Origin: Candidatus Aminicenantota bacterium
GTDB lineage: Bacteria > Acidobacteriota > Aminicenantia > Aminicenantales > Aminicenantaceae
Assembly: GCA_011049545.1 (NCBI GenBank)
Contig: DRHQ01000056.1
Span: forward strand, 1 to 64,000
Direction: 5' to 3'
DNA length: 64,000 bases
Positions 18,405 to 27,851 of the stretch are shown in pieces (within the stretch, counting starts at the first letter, position 1; every line of letters begins with the position of its first letter). The notes under the pieces were generated by a model, which did no database searches, was not told the origin of the DNA, and saw only the letters and a program-made list of their open reading frames with translations. Both the position numbers and the translations under genes were made by a program.

Positions 18405-20002
18405 AGACCATCAAAATAACCATAGACAACCAGGACATTTCCGTTCCTGCAGACAGCTTAATCCTGGATGCAGCCAGGGAATTGAATATTAACATTCCCA
18501 CACTGTGTTATCTAAATGGATATGAGTGGTTCACGTCCTGTATGATCTGTGTCGTTCATGAGGTGGGAACAGCCCGCCTGCTCCCCTCATGTTCGGCCAC
18601 GGTTGCCGAGGGGATGCGGATCGAGACCGAGAATGAAAAGGTCCTGGAGGCTCGGAAAGATGCACTGGATTTTTTATTGAGCGAGCATGTCGGAGATTGT
18701 GATGCACCGTGCCGCCGTGCCTGTCCAGCCCATATGAACATTCCTCTGATGATCAGGCAGATTAAAGATGAACAGCTCGAGGATGCGATCAGAACAGTGA
18801 AGAAAGATATCGCCTTGCCTGCGGTTTTGGGACGAATCTGTTCGGCGCCCTGTGAAAACGGGTGTCATCGAAAATCCTATGACAGCGCTGTTTCAATCTG
18901 TTCTTTGAAAAGATATGTGGCGGATGTTGATCTGGCTCAAGAGCCTCCTTTCTGCCCCGCCTCAAAAGCAAATTCAGGAAAAAAAGTCGCCATCATCGGG
19001 GCGGGACCGGCAGGCCTATCTGCGGCCTATTATCTTCTTCAAGACGGCCATGCCTGTCATGTGTATGACAGTAACCCTCAACCAGGGGGCATGCTTCGTT
19101 ATGGTGTTCCCGATGAGGACCTGCCCCAAGCCGTCCTTGATCTGGAGATAGAACGGATTGCAGAGCTAGGAGCCGAATTTTTAATGGAGCGCGCTCTTGG
19201 CACCCAGTTGAGATGGGATGATATGAGAAAGACATACGATGTGGTCATCATAGCCGCTGGCAAAATAGACCCCCGGGTGTTTGAGACTTCAGGGCTTGAG
19301 CTTTCCCCCCGGGGCATAAGTATCAACACCAAGACTTTTGAAACGAGTGTTCCAGGTGTTTTCGCTGGCGGGAATGCCGTTTCAGAATCTCGTATGGCCA
19401 TCCGGGCAGTTGCTCATGGCAAGAATCTGGCCTATTCTGTGAATCAGTTTTTAGAAACCGAAGCTGTTACCGGCCCGCCGCGGCGATTCCATTCCAGGCT
19501 GGGAAAAATTGGTGAAGAAGAAGTAAGCGAATTCATGAAAGAGGCGGAAGGGGACGAAAGGATAATTCCGAAAGGCGGTTTAAAGGATGGTTATAAGGAT
19601 GAGGAGGCTGTCAGGGAGTCGCGACGTTGCTTTGGCTGTGACTGTCGAAAGCCGGATTCCTGCAAATTGCGGCAGTATTCAGAAGTGTATCAGGCCAATC
19701 AGCGCCGCTTCACTTTCGTAGAGAGGAAGAGATTTCAAAAAAACATCCAGCATGACCACGTCATTTATGAACCTGGAAAGTGCATCAAATGCGGATTGTG
19801 CATACAGATCACAAAAAAGGCTGGTGAAAAACTCGGTTTAACTTTTATCGACCGTGGATTCGATGTTCGCGTCGAGACTCCGTTCGGAGAGCCACTCAGC
19901 CAGGGGCTGAAAAAGGTGGCCGGAGACTGCATCTCGGCCTGTCCCACAGCAGCGCTTTCCTGGAGGGACCGGAATAGGGAAAAAGCATCTCCAATTGAGT
20001 GA
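18401..20002 (+). CDS. NuoG-like 2Fe-2S domain fused to GltD-like NAD(P)-binding FAD domain and C-terminal ferredoxin
   Basis: N-terminus LCYLNGYEWFTSCMICVV; RRACPAHMNIP...CSAPCENGCHR (GltD N-domain); VAIIGAGPAGLSAAYYL...PGGMLRYGVPDEDLP; C-terminal CIKCGLC / CISACPTAAL. Confidence 0.88.
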   Translation: MKTIKITIDNQDISVPADSLILDAARELNINIPTLCYLNGYEWFTSCMICVVHEVGTARLLPSCSATVAEGMRIETENEKVLEARKDALDFLLSEHVGDCDAPCRRACPAHMNIPLMIRQIKDEQLEDAIRTVKKDIALPAVLGRICSAPCENGCHRKSYDSAVSICSLKRYVADVDLAQEPPFCPASKANSGKKVAIIGAGPAGLSAAYYLLQDGHACHVYDSNPQPGGMLRYGVPDEDLPQAVLDLEIERIAELGAEFLMERALGTQLRWDDMRKTYDVVIIAAGKIDPRVFETSGLELSPRGISINTKTFETSVPGVFAGGNAVSESRMAIRAVAHGKNLAYSVNQFLETEAVTGPPRRFHSRLGKIGEEEVSEFMKEAEGDERIIPKGGLKDGYKDEEAVRESRRCFGCDCRKPDSCKLRQYSEVYQANQRRFTFVERKRFQKNIQHDHVIYEPGKCIKCGLCIQITKKAGEKLGLTFIDRGFDVRVETPFGEPLSQGLKKVAGDCISACPTAALSWRDRNREKASPIE

Positions 20003-20008
20003 TGAGAA

Positions 20009-21169
20009 ATGAGGAAATATAGATATATCGTATTCCTGTTTTTATTCTCAGTTCTATTGATAGCTTGTTCGAAAAAAGAGGTTGCCAAGAGGATTATAGA
20101 TGTTGAGAAGGTGAGTTGGCCTATTTTTCGAGGAGATTCCAGGTTATCCGGAGTGGCGGCCGATGAATTGCCTGAAGAGTTGACTTTATTGTGGTCTTTC
20201 AAGACTGAGTCATGGATAATCTCGTCCCCGGTTATGGGTTTCGGCCGAGTCTATATCGGTTCGAGCGATGGAAAAGTGTATTCGATAAACCTGATAGATG
20301 GGAGTAAAGTCTGGGAGTTCGATACCGGAGACGACATCGAAGCCTCACCTTTACTCCTGGATGGAGCCATTTACGTTGGAAATCTGAGCGGAGAGTTCTT
20401 TTCCCTGGACGCGCATACAGGACAGGTTCGATGGAAATATAAGTGCCAAAACTCCATCTACGGCTCAGCCAACTGGGTGAGAGACCCGGATAATAAAAAA
20501 CTTTTGATACTGGTAGGAAGCTATGACAACAGGTTATACTGTCTTGAGGCGGCAACAGGAAAATTGAATTGGTCGTACGAAACCGATAACTATATCAACG
20601 GAACTCCCGCCACAGACGGTGTTCACGTTGTCTTTGGCGGCTGTGATGAATTGCTCCACATTTTATCTATCTCTGATGGAACCAAGGCAGGAGAAGTCTG
20701 GGCTGGCTCTTACATTCCCGCTTCTGCTGCCTTTGTGGAAAACAGAGCTTATCTTGGACATTATGATAATAAACTGGTTTGTATTGACACTGATGAGAAA
20801 AAAATTGTCTGGGAGTACGAAGATAAAGACCATCCGGATGCATTTTTTTCTTCTCCTGCCGTAGGAAAAGACCGTGTTCTCATCGGGTCACGTGATGGAT
20901 ATCTGCATTGTGTAAACCGGAAAAACGGCGAAAAAATTTGGGCCTGGCAAAGTCGCGACGACATAGACAGTTCACCCGTTATCTCTGGAAATAAAGTTGT
21001 AGTCGCGTCGATGGATGGAAGACTCTATGTTGTTGATCTAAAGGATGGAAAGGAAATCTGGTCTTATGAGATCGGTGCGGCCATCTTCGGCTGCCCTGCT
21101 GTGGCAGGAGGATTCATCGTTATCGGTGCCGACGATGGACGGATCTATGCCTTCGGAGAAAAGTTATGA
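20009..21169 (+). CDS. PQQ-like beta-propeller lipoprotein (BamB-like)
   Basis: Lipobox LLIACSKK; SWPIFRGDSRLSG; blades GSKVWEFDTGDDIEASP, DGKEIWSYEIGAAIFGCP. Confidence 0.85.
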   Translation: MRKYRYIVFLFLFSVLLIACSKKEVAKRIIDVEKVSWPIFRGDSRLSGVAADELPEELTLLWSFKTESWIISSPVMGFGRVYIGSSDGKVYSINLIDGSKVWEFDTGDDIEASPLLLDGAIYVGNLSGEFFSLDAHTGQVRWKYKCQNSIYGSANWVRDPDNKKLLILVGSYDNRLYCLEAATGKLNWSYETDNYINGTPATDGVHVVFGGCDELLHILSISDGTKAGEVWAGSYIPASAAFVENRAYLGHYDNKLVCIDTDEKKIVWEYEDKDHPDAFFSSPAVGKDRVLIGSRDGYLHCVNRKNGEKIWAWQSRDDIDSSPVISGNKVVVASMDGRLYVVDLKDGKEIWSYEIGAAIFGCPAVAGGFIVIGADDGRIYAFGEKL

Positions 21170-22452
21170 AAGTTGCGTATGTAACCCCTGGATCCGGCCA
21201 GAGATTCTACTGTCAGAACTGTTTCCGAGATACCGCATTACTCCAGTCGCTGGCTTCCCTCGGGCATGATGTGGTCAAGGTTCCCATGTATCTCCCTTCA
21301 GATCTGGAAGGGAATGCAAATATAACTGAAACGCCGGTATTTTATGGCGCTATCAATGTCTTTCTCAAAGAAAAATTGCCCTTTTATAGGCATGCTCCTG
21401 AATGGATAGAACGTATGTTCGATTCTTCTGTTTTACTGCATCTGGCAGCAAAAAAATCCGGCTCAACGCGCGCCACCGGACTCGAAGAAATGACACTATC
21501 CATGCTGCACGGGGAAAGGGGAAGGCAGGCGTCAGAGCTGGACCATCTTATCCGATACCTCAGGACTGAGATAGCTCCGGATGTCGTTCATCTCTCGAAT
21601 TCCCTGTTACTCGGACTGGCCCACAGACTCAAAAATGATCTGGGGACAGGTGTAGTGTGTTCACTCCAGGATGAGAATGAATGGGTTGATTTGATGGACG
21701 AACATTACCAGAGTCAGGTCTGGAACTTAATGGCCGAAAAAGCCGTTGATGTCGACCTCTTTGTGACAGCCAGTCAGTTTTATTCCAAACAATCTCAAAA
21801 TCAGCTGAAAATGCCTGCAGACAGGATAAGGGTGATATATGGCGGGATTGATTTTAAGGGGTACCAAAGATCAACTCTTCCCTTTGACCCTCCGGTCATC
21901 GGATACTTGTGCAGGATGTCTGAATACTTCGGACTGGGGATACTCGTTGACGCTTTTATCGAGTTAAAAAAAGAGAGCCGGTTTAAGGATTTAAGATTGC
22001 ACCTGACCGGCGGTTACTCGAGCGATGATAAACCTTTTGTGAACAGACAGTTGAAAAAAATATCTGAACACGGTTTCGCTGAAGATGTAAGAGTATTCAA
22101 GGACTTCTGCAAGGACAGCCGGATAAAATTTCTCAAATCCCTGACGATGCTCTCTGTGCCTGTCCCTACCGGAGAGGCATTTGGCGCCTATCAAGTCGAA
22201 GCCTTGGCAGCCGGAGTTCCTATCGTTCAGCCGAATGTGGGCTGCTATCCAGAATTTATCGAGATGACTAAAGGCGGCGTCATCTATGAACCGAATACAA
22301 GCGAAAAACTGGCGACGGCCATAGCTTCCCTTCTTTCCGATCAGGAAAAAGTGAGAAAGCTGGGCGAACAGGGAAGAAGAGTCGTGCTGGAGCAATTTTC
22401 CATGGACCAGATGGCAAAAAATATTGAGGAGATTTATAACGATGTTGCTTGA
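21166..22452 (+). CDS. Glycosyltransferase (GT4-like)
   Basis: RIRVIYGGIDFKGY; PTGEAFGAYQVEALAAGVPIVQPNVGCYPEFIE. Confidence 0.85.
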   Translation: MKVAYVTPGSGQRFYCQNCFRDTALLQSLASLGHDVVKVPMYLPSDLEGNANITETPVFYGAINVFLKEKLPFYRHAPEWIERMFDSSVLLHLAAKKSGSTRATGLEEMTLSMLHGERGRQASELDHLIRYLRTEIAPDVVHLSNSLLLGLAHRLKNDLGTGVVCSLQDENEWVDLMDEHYQSQVWNLMAEKAVDVDLFVTASQFYSKQSQNQLKMPADRIRVIYGGIDFKGYQRSTLPFDPPVIGYLCRMSEYFGLGILVDAFIELKKESRFKDLRLHLTGGYSSDDKPFVNRQLKKISEHGFAEDVRVFKDFCKDSRIKFLKSLTMLSVPVPTGEAFGAYQVEALAAGVPIVQPNVGCYPEFIEMTKGGVIYEPNTSEKLATAIASLLSDQEKVRKLGEQGRRVVLEQFSMDQMAKNIEEIYNDVA

Positions 22453-23134
22453 ACTCAAAAATATTTCCAAAAAATATGAAATTCCGTCCGGCGAGGGTCA
22501 TACAACTGTCCTTAGGGACATCTCCCTTCAGATCATCCAGGGCGAATCGGTGGCTATTGTCGGGCCATCGGGATCCGGGAAAAGCACTCTTTTGAATATC
22601 ATCGGTGCACTTGATAAGCCCACCTCGGGAGTGGTGATATTTGCGGGGAAAAATCTGGCTGACCTGGATGATGCGGAACTATCTCAAATCAGAAACCAGG
22701 AGATCGGTTTTGTTTTTCAACTCCATCATCTGCTTCCCCAGTGTACGGTTTTCGAAAATGTTTTGATTCCGACGATTCCTCCTGGATTGGAAAAAGAAGA
22801 TGAGGACGTTCAGGAAAGAGCCACAGATTTACTGGGAAGAGTTGGCCTTGAAAAACACAAAGATTATTTTCCGGCGCAACTGTCCGGAGGTGAGATGCAG
22901 CGTGTGGCTGTCATCAGAGCCCTCATAAACAGGCCAAAGCTGATCCTGGCGGACGAACCAACAGGTTCTCTGGACAGGGAATCCTCCGAGAATCTTGGTC
23001 AACTTCTGGTCAAAGTGAATAAGGAAGAGGGGACAACCTTAATAACTGTCACTCATTCGATCGAGATTGCGCGGCTGATGGACAAGGTGTACAGACTCCA
23101 GGACGGGATACTAGAGAATGATCTAATCGAATGA
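22442..23134 (+). CDS. ABC transporter ATP-binding protein (LolD/MacB class)
   Basis: Walker [10 protein letters not shown], signature [15 protein letters not shown], Walker [13 protein letters not shown]; start MLLELKNI. Confidence 0.93.
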   Translation: MLLELKNISKKYEIPSGEGHTTVLRDISLQIIQGESVAIVGPSGSGKSTLLNIIGALDKPTSGVVIFAGKNLADLDDAELSQIRNQEIGFVFQLHHLLPQCTVFENVLIPTIPPGLEKEDEDVQERATDLLGRVGLEKHKDYFPAQLSGGEMQRVAVIRALINRPKLILADEPTGSLDRESSENLGQLLVKVNKEEGTTLITVTHSIEIARLMDKVYRLQDGILENDLIE

Positions 23135-26100
23135 ATCTTTGGAAATTACTCTGGCGCAGCCTTGCCTATTATCGAAAAACACATCTCTGGGTCGTCCTAG
23201 GAACCCTGATAAGCACGGCCATGCTTGTCGGTGCCCTGGTCATCGGTGATTCTGTTCGCCACAGCCTTCAACAGATTGTGTCTGACAGGCTCGGAACGAC
23301 GGAGTTTGCTCTATCTTCAGAGGATCGTTTCTTCGAGGCTCGCTTGGCAGATGACCTGGCGAAATCCCTCGGAACCACCGTTGCTCCCCTGCTTCAAACG
23401 AGAGGGATGGCCATAGCTGAGGGCGGGAAGCGCCGAGTCAACAGCATTCAGGTGGTCGGGATAGATGCCCGTTTTGGAGAGATGGGCGGTGCTGAGGATT
23501 TTTACAGTCAAATTGCTCCCGATGAAGTCATCGTCAACCGTCAGCTTGCAGAACGTCTGGGGGTAGAAAAAAACGATGAGATATTACTCCGGTTTCAGAA
23601 GCTGGATGCTATGCCCAAGGATGCACCTCTTTCTTTGGATTCTGAATCCGCGGTTGCCAGGCGCTTTCGTGTGAGAGGCATTGCCTTGGATTCTGAATTC
23701 GGAAGCTTTAATCTCAAGGCGGATCAAGTCATCCCCAGCACTGCGTTTGTTTCCTTGTCTGGCATATCGCGAGAAATGGGTTTTGCCCAAAAGGCAAATG
23801 TTCTGCTTGTTTCAGAAAGAGAAGGAAATCCTCTGGACATCCAGATAGTGAATGACGCATCCCGGGACGCCTGGACGCTTGCTGATTCCGGTCTTGAATT
23901 GAGGGAAATTCACGGCAAGACCATTGTCGAACTCAGATCGAGTCGAATCTTCCTGGATCCTTCTGTTGTCGACGGCGCCTTGAGTCTAAGCGAGTCGGCT
24001 CAGCCCATACTGACATATTTTGTCAACGAACTGCGCCGAGGCGAGAGATCAACGCCATATTCCTTTATCTCTGCCCCGGGCGCTCCCGTCGTTCCTCCTG
24101 ACATGAAAGATGATGAGATCATCATTAATGAATGGCTTGCCAGGGATTTACAGGCGGGTGCGGGTGACCGGCTTCAGCTGACTTATTATATACTCGGACC
24201 AAGACGTGATCTGGAAGAGTTGAACTCTGATTTCAGGGTGAAGGCTGTAGTGCCGTTGAGAGGAATTTATGCGGATAAAGATTTACTGCCTGATTTTCCC
24301 GGCTTAGCAGACGAGGCAAACTGCCGCGATTGGAAGCCCGGGATACCTATAGATCTGGATAAGATCCGGGATAAAGATGAGGATTATTGGGACGATTACA
24401 GGGGAACTCCCAAAGCATTCGTGACTCTGGCCGCAGCTCAGAGGATGTGGGCCAACCGCTTCGGGAATGTTACGGCAGTACGGTTTCCAGGTTTAAAAAA
24501 GGACGATGTACAGAAGAATCTTAAGAAGGCCATAGATCCGTCCGGGCTCGGATTTATCTTCCGGGATCTTAAGAGTGAAGGGCTCCGGGCGAGTTCACAG
24601 TCCGTTAGTTTCGCTCAGCTTTTTCTTGGGCTGAGTTTCTTCATCATCGTCGCGGCTTTGTTATTGACAAGTTTACTGTTTGTTTTCAACACAGAAAATC
24701 GAACAGAGGAAAACGGGTTGTTTCTCGCCTTAGGATTTTCCTCGAAGGCCGTGAGGCGGTTGGTGCTGCGAGAAGGTGCAGTACTCGTGGTGCTGGGCAG
24801 TTTGCTGGGGAGTTTTGCGGGAATCCTTTATAACCTGCTCATCCTCAAGGCACTGGAAACAGTCTGGCGTGGGGCTGTGGGAACATCGGTACTCCATTTT
24901 CATTTCAAGTTATCCTCTATCCTTCTGGGGGCATCGGCCGGCATGGTTGCCGCATTGTTCACGATTTGGCTGGTGACCAGGAGACAGATCAGTCAGCCCA
25001 TTTCCGGCTTGCAGAAGGGTCTGGCAAAGGTAGAGACAATCTGGAAAAAAAAGCCCGGGATGAGTCTGCTCGTCGGCATTTCATCCTTGCTTGCAGTCCT
25101 GTTCATCCTGGTAGTAACGGATGTTGGAAGAGGAGAAAACGCTTTTACGTTTTTCTTTATTGCTGGCTCCTTGCTTCTGGTCGGCGGGATGGCGTTGGCA
25201 AATGTCATGCTTTATAAATTGGGGAGAAACACAAGAGGAGTACCTCTCAGTCTTCTTAATCTCGGCGCTCGCAATAACGCAAGAAACCGGATGCGCAGCA
25301 TCACCCTGATAGGTCTTCTGGCTTGTGGTGTATTCATCGTTTTCACTGTCGGAGCCAATCGTATCAATGCCCTTAAAGATGCCGAGAGAAAGGATTCAGG
25401 CACGGGTGGATTTGCTCTCTATGGGGAAAGTTCTATTCCTGTTCTGTATGACCTTAACAGCCAAAAGGGGAAGCAGTTTTATGGATTGGAGCGCCCAGGG
25501 ACAATAGATGTGAGTTATGTCCAGTTTCGTCTGAAAGAAGGGGATGACGCGAGCTGTTTGAACCTCAATCGTGTTTCAACTCCTCCGTTGATCGGCGTCG
25601 ATCCTGAAGAGCTAAGCAGGCGAAAAGCCTTTACGTTCGCTGAGACGACGGATGAGGTTAATCCGGGAAATCTCTGGTCGATCCTCGAACAAAATTTATC
25701 GGACGGGACTATCCCCGCAGTCGCCGACCAATCTGTTATCGTTTGGGGATTGGGCATGGCGGTGGGTGATTACCTGACATATCTGGATGAAAAAGGCGAG
25801 ACCTTTCAACTCAAGCTTGTCGGGGGATTGGCCAATTCGATTTTTCAAGGGAAAATCATCATTTCCGAAAAAGCTTTCATTCAAAAATTTCCCTCTATAA
25901 GCGGGTACCGGCTCTTTCTTGTAGAAGCCCCCTTTGAAAAAATGGATGAAGTTAGAGAAAGCATATCCTGGGCCATGCAGGATCAAGGTCTGGATTTGAT
26001 GGCTGCCTCTACCCGGCTGGCAGAGTTTAACACGGTGCAGAACACCTATCTATCCATTTTCCTGATTCTTGGCAGCTTTGGCTTATTATTGGGGAGTGTT

Positions 26101-26424
26101 GGTTTGGGGATAGTCGTCTGGCGCAATGTCAAGGAGCGACAGGGTGAACTGGCACTGCTCCGGGCTGTTGGCTTCACCAAGAAATCCATTCAAGCCATTA
26201 TCTTATCTGAGCACATTGGGCTTTTAATCGCTGGGATTTTTTATGGAATTCTTGCTGCGCTGCTGGCGACTCTCCCATCCCTCTTGACTCCCGGTGCAGA
26301 AATCCCGTATCTTATTATATTCATAATATTAATAATTATAGGGCTGAACGGAACAATATGGACGTACTCGGCAGCGTATTTTGCGACGAAAAAGGATCTC
26401 ATTCCAGCCCTAAGGAAGGAATAA
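23131..26424 (+). CDS. ABC transporter permease (FtsX/MacB-type, large)
   Basis: 1097 aa; N-terminal TM and periplasmic domain, C-terminal GIVVWRNVKERQGELALLRAVGFTKKSI; overlaps the ATPase ORF by 4 nt. Confidence 0.88.
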   Translation: MNLWKLLWRSLAYYRKTHLWVVLGTLISTAMLVGALVIGDSVRHSLQQIVSDRLGTTEFALSSEDRFFEARLADDLAKSLGTTVAPLLQTRGMAIAEGGKRRVNSIQVVGIDARFGEMGGAEDFYSQIAPDEVIVNRQLAERLGVEKNDEILLRFQKLDAMPKDAPLSLDSESAVARRFRVRGIALDSEFGSFNLKADQVIPSTAFVSLSGISREMGFAQKANVLLVSEREGNPLDIQIVNDASRDAWTLADSGLELREIHGKTIVELRSSRIFLDPSVVDGALSLSESAQPILTYFVNELRRGERSTPYSFISAPGAPVVPPDMKDDEIIINEWLARDLQAGAGDRLQLTYYILGPRRDLEELNSDFRVKAVVPLRGIYADKDLLPDFPGLADEANCRDWKPGIPIDLDKIRDKDEDYWDDYRGTPKAFVTLAAAQRMWANRFGNVTAVRFPGLKKDDVQKNLKKAIDPSGLGFIFRDLKSEGLRASSQSVSFAQLFLGLSFFIIVAALLLTSLLFVFNTENRTEENGLFLALGFSSKAVRRLVLREGAVLVVLGSLLGSFAGILYNLLILKALETVWRGAVGTSVLHFHFKLSSILLGASAGMVAALFTIWLVTRRQISQPISGLQKGLAKVETIWKKKPGMSLLVGISSLLAVLFILVVTDVGRGENAFTFFFIAGSLLLVGGMALANVMLYKLGRNTRGVPLSLLNLGARNNARNRMRSITLIGLLACGVFIVFTVGANRINALKDAERKDSGTGGFALYGESSIPVLYDLNSQKGKQFYGLERPGTIDVSYVQFRLKEGDDASCLNLNRVSTPPLIGVDPEELSRRKAFTFAETTDEVNPGNLWSILEQNLSDGTIPAVADQSVIVWGLGMAVGDYLTYLDEKGETFQLKLVGGLANSIFQGKIIISEKAFIQKFPSISGYRLFLVEAPFEKMDEVRESISWAMQDQGLDLMAASTRLAEFNTVQNTYLSIFLILGSFGLLLGSVGLGIVVWRNVKERQGELALLRAVGFTKKSIQAIILSEHIGLLIAGIFYGILAALLATLPSLLTPGAEIPYLIIFIILIIIGLNGTIWTYSAAYFATKKDLIPALRKE

Positions 26425-26484
26425 GCGTTTTATACGTCTAAATAGAAAGCATGAAATGAATAAGAATCAACTTGGAGGAACGTC

Positions 26485-27837
26485 ATGAAGAGAAAGAATG
26501 TATGTGCTGTCTTGACGCTGGCCGTTTGTATGACCGCAGGTTTGGCGCAAGCGCAGGAGAACTGGCCTCACTGGCGAGGACCTCATCACAACGGAATCAG
26601 TGATTCCACCGGCCTTCCCATGAAGTGGAGCCTGACCGAGAACATTGTCTGGAAGATATCTTTACCTTCATGGAGTGCTGCTACTCCGATAATTTGGGGT
26701 GACCGTATATTCATCACGTCTCCCTCTAAATCCGAGCCGAAAACAGAGCCGCCAGAACAGGATCAACAACAGAGAAGACGCAGGAGACCCAGCCTTGATC
26801 CCGGAGGCCCGGAGCTATTCCTGTTCTGCATTTCTAAAAAAGATGGCAAGATACTCTGGAAACGTGAGCTGGACAATAAGAACCAGATGCACCGCAAGCA
26901 AAACGACGCCACACCCTCACCTGTTACTGACGGGAAGCATGTCTGGGTGGTCACAGGGACAGGCAAAGTCACAGCCTTCGACATGAATGGCAAGCAAATC
27001 TGGAAGAAAGATCTTCAGCAGGAATTTGGCCCGTTCGGTCATAATTGGGGCTATGGTTCTTCGCCATTGCTGTACGACGGCAGTCTTATAGTTGAAGTCC
27101 TGCATGGCATGCGAACTGACGACCCCTCTTATATTGTATCTTTCAAGGCGAAGACAGGTAACGTTCAATGGCGGCAGGAACGGCCCACAGATGCCCAAAG
27201 AGAATCCCCCGATGCGTATACAACTCCGGTTCTTCTCAAACAGGAGGGCAAGACCCAGTTCGTTATTTCTGGAGGGGATTATGTCACGGGGCATGACTTC
27301 AAAACAGGAAAAGAGATTTGGCGGGCAGCCGGCTTGAATCCTTTGCGCCGGTCCAATTATCGCGTTGTTCCCACTCCCATCATCGTTGGTGGTCTGATCT
27401 ATGCCCCAACCCGTAAAAAGCCTCTTTTAGCGCTGAGAGTTGGCGGGACAGGGGATATTACAGAAAGTCACCTTGCTTGGAAGTATGAGGGATCAGGTGC
27501 CCCGGATGTTCCTTCCCCCGTGTGCGATGGAAAACATTTTTACATGGTTGATGATCGTGGGCTGGTAACATGTTTGGACGCCAAGACAGGAGCCCTGATT
27601 TGGGGACCTGAGGCAACAACGGAAGGTATCGTGAGCGCATCTCCGATACTATCTGAAGGTAAGCTTTATATCTTGAACGAGAAAGCCGTGGCTTCCATCG
27701 TTTCTGTGGGGCCGGAGTTTAAGCTGCTGGCTACGAATGAACTGGACGGAACTTACACCTTAGCGTCACCCGCGGTTTCCGGGTCCCAGCTCTTTATCAG
27801 GACTTCCACACACTTGTATTGTATAAAGTCAAAATGA
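26485..27837 (+). CDS. PQQ-binding-like beta-propeller repeat protein (exported)
   Basis: Signal peptide; NWPHWRGPHHNGISDSTGLPMKW; KTGKEIWRA blades. Confidence 0.88.
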   Translation: MKRKNVCAVLTLAVCMTAGLAQAQENWPHWRGPHHNGISDSTGLPMKWSLTENIVWKISLPSWSAATPIIWGDRIFITSPSKSEPKTEPPEQDQQQRRRRRPSLDPGGPELFLFCISKKDGKILWKRELDNKNQMHRKQNDATPSPVTDGKHVWVVTGTGKVTAFDMNGKQIWKKDLQQEFGPFGHNWGYGSSPLLYDGSLIVEVLHGMRTDDPSYIVSFKAKTGNVQWRQERPTDAQRESPDAYTTPVLLKQEGKTQFVISGGDYVTGHDFKTGKEIWRAAGLNPLRRSNYRVVPTPIIVGGLIYAPTRKKPLLALRVGGTGDITESHLAWKYEGSGAPDVPSPVCDGKHFYMVDDRGLVTCLDAKTGALIWGPEATTEGIVSASPILSEGKLYILNEKAVASIVSVGPEFKLLATNELDGTYTLASPAVSGSQLFIRTSTHLYCIKSK

Positions 27838-27851
27838 AAAGGAGAATAAAG

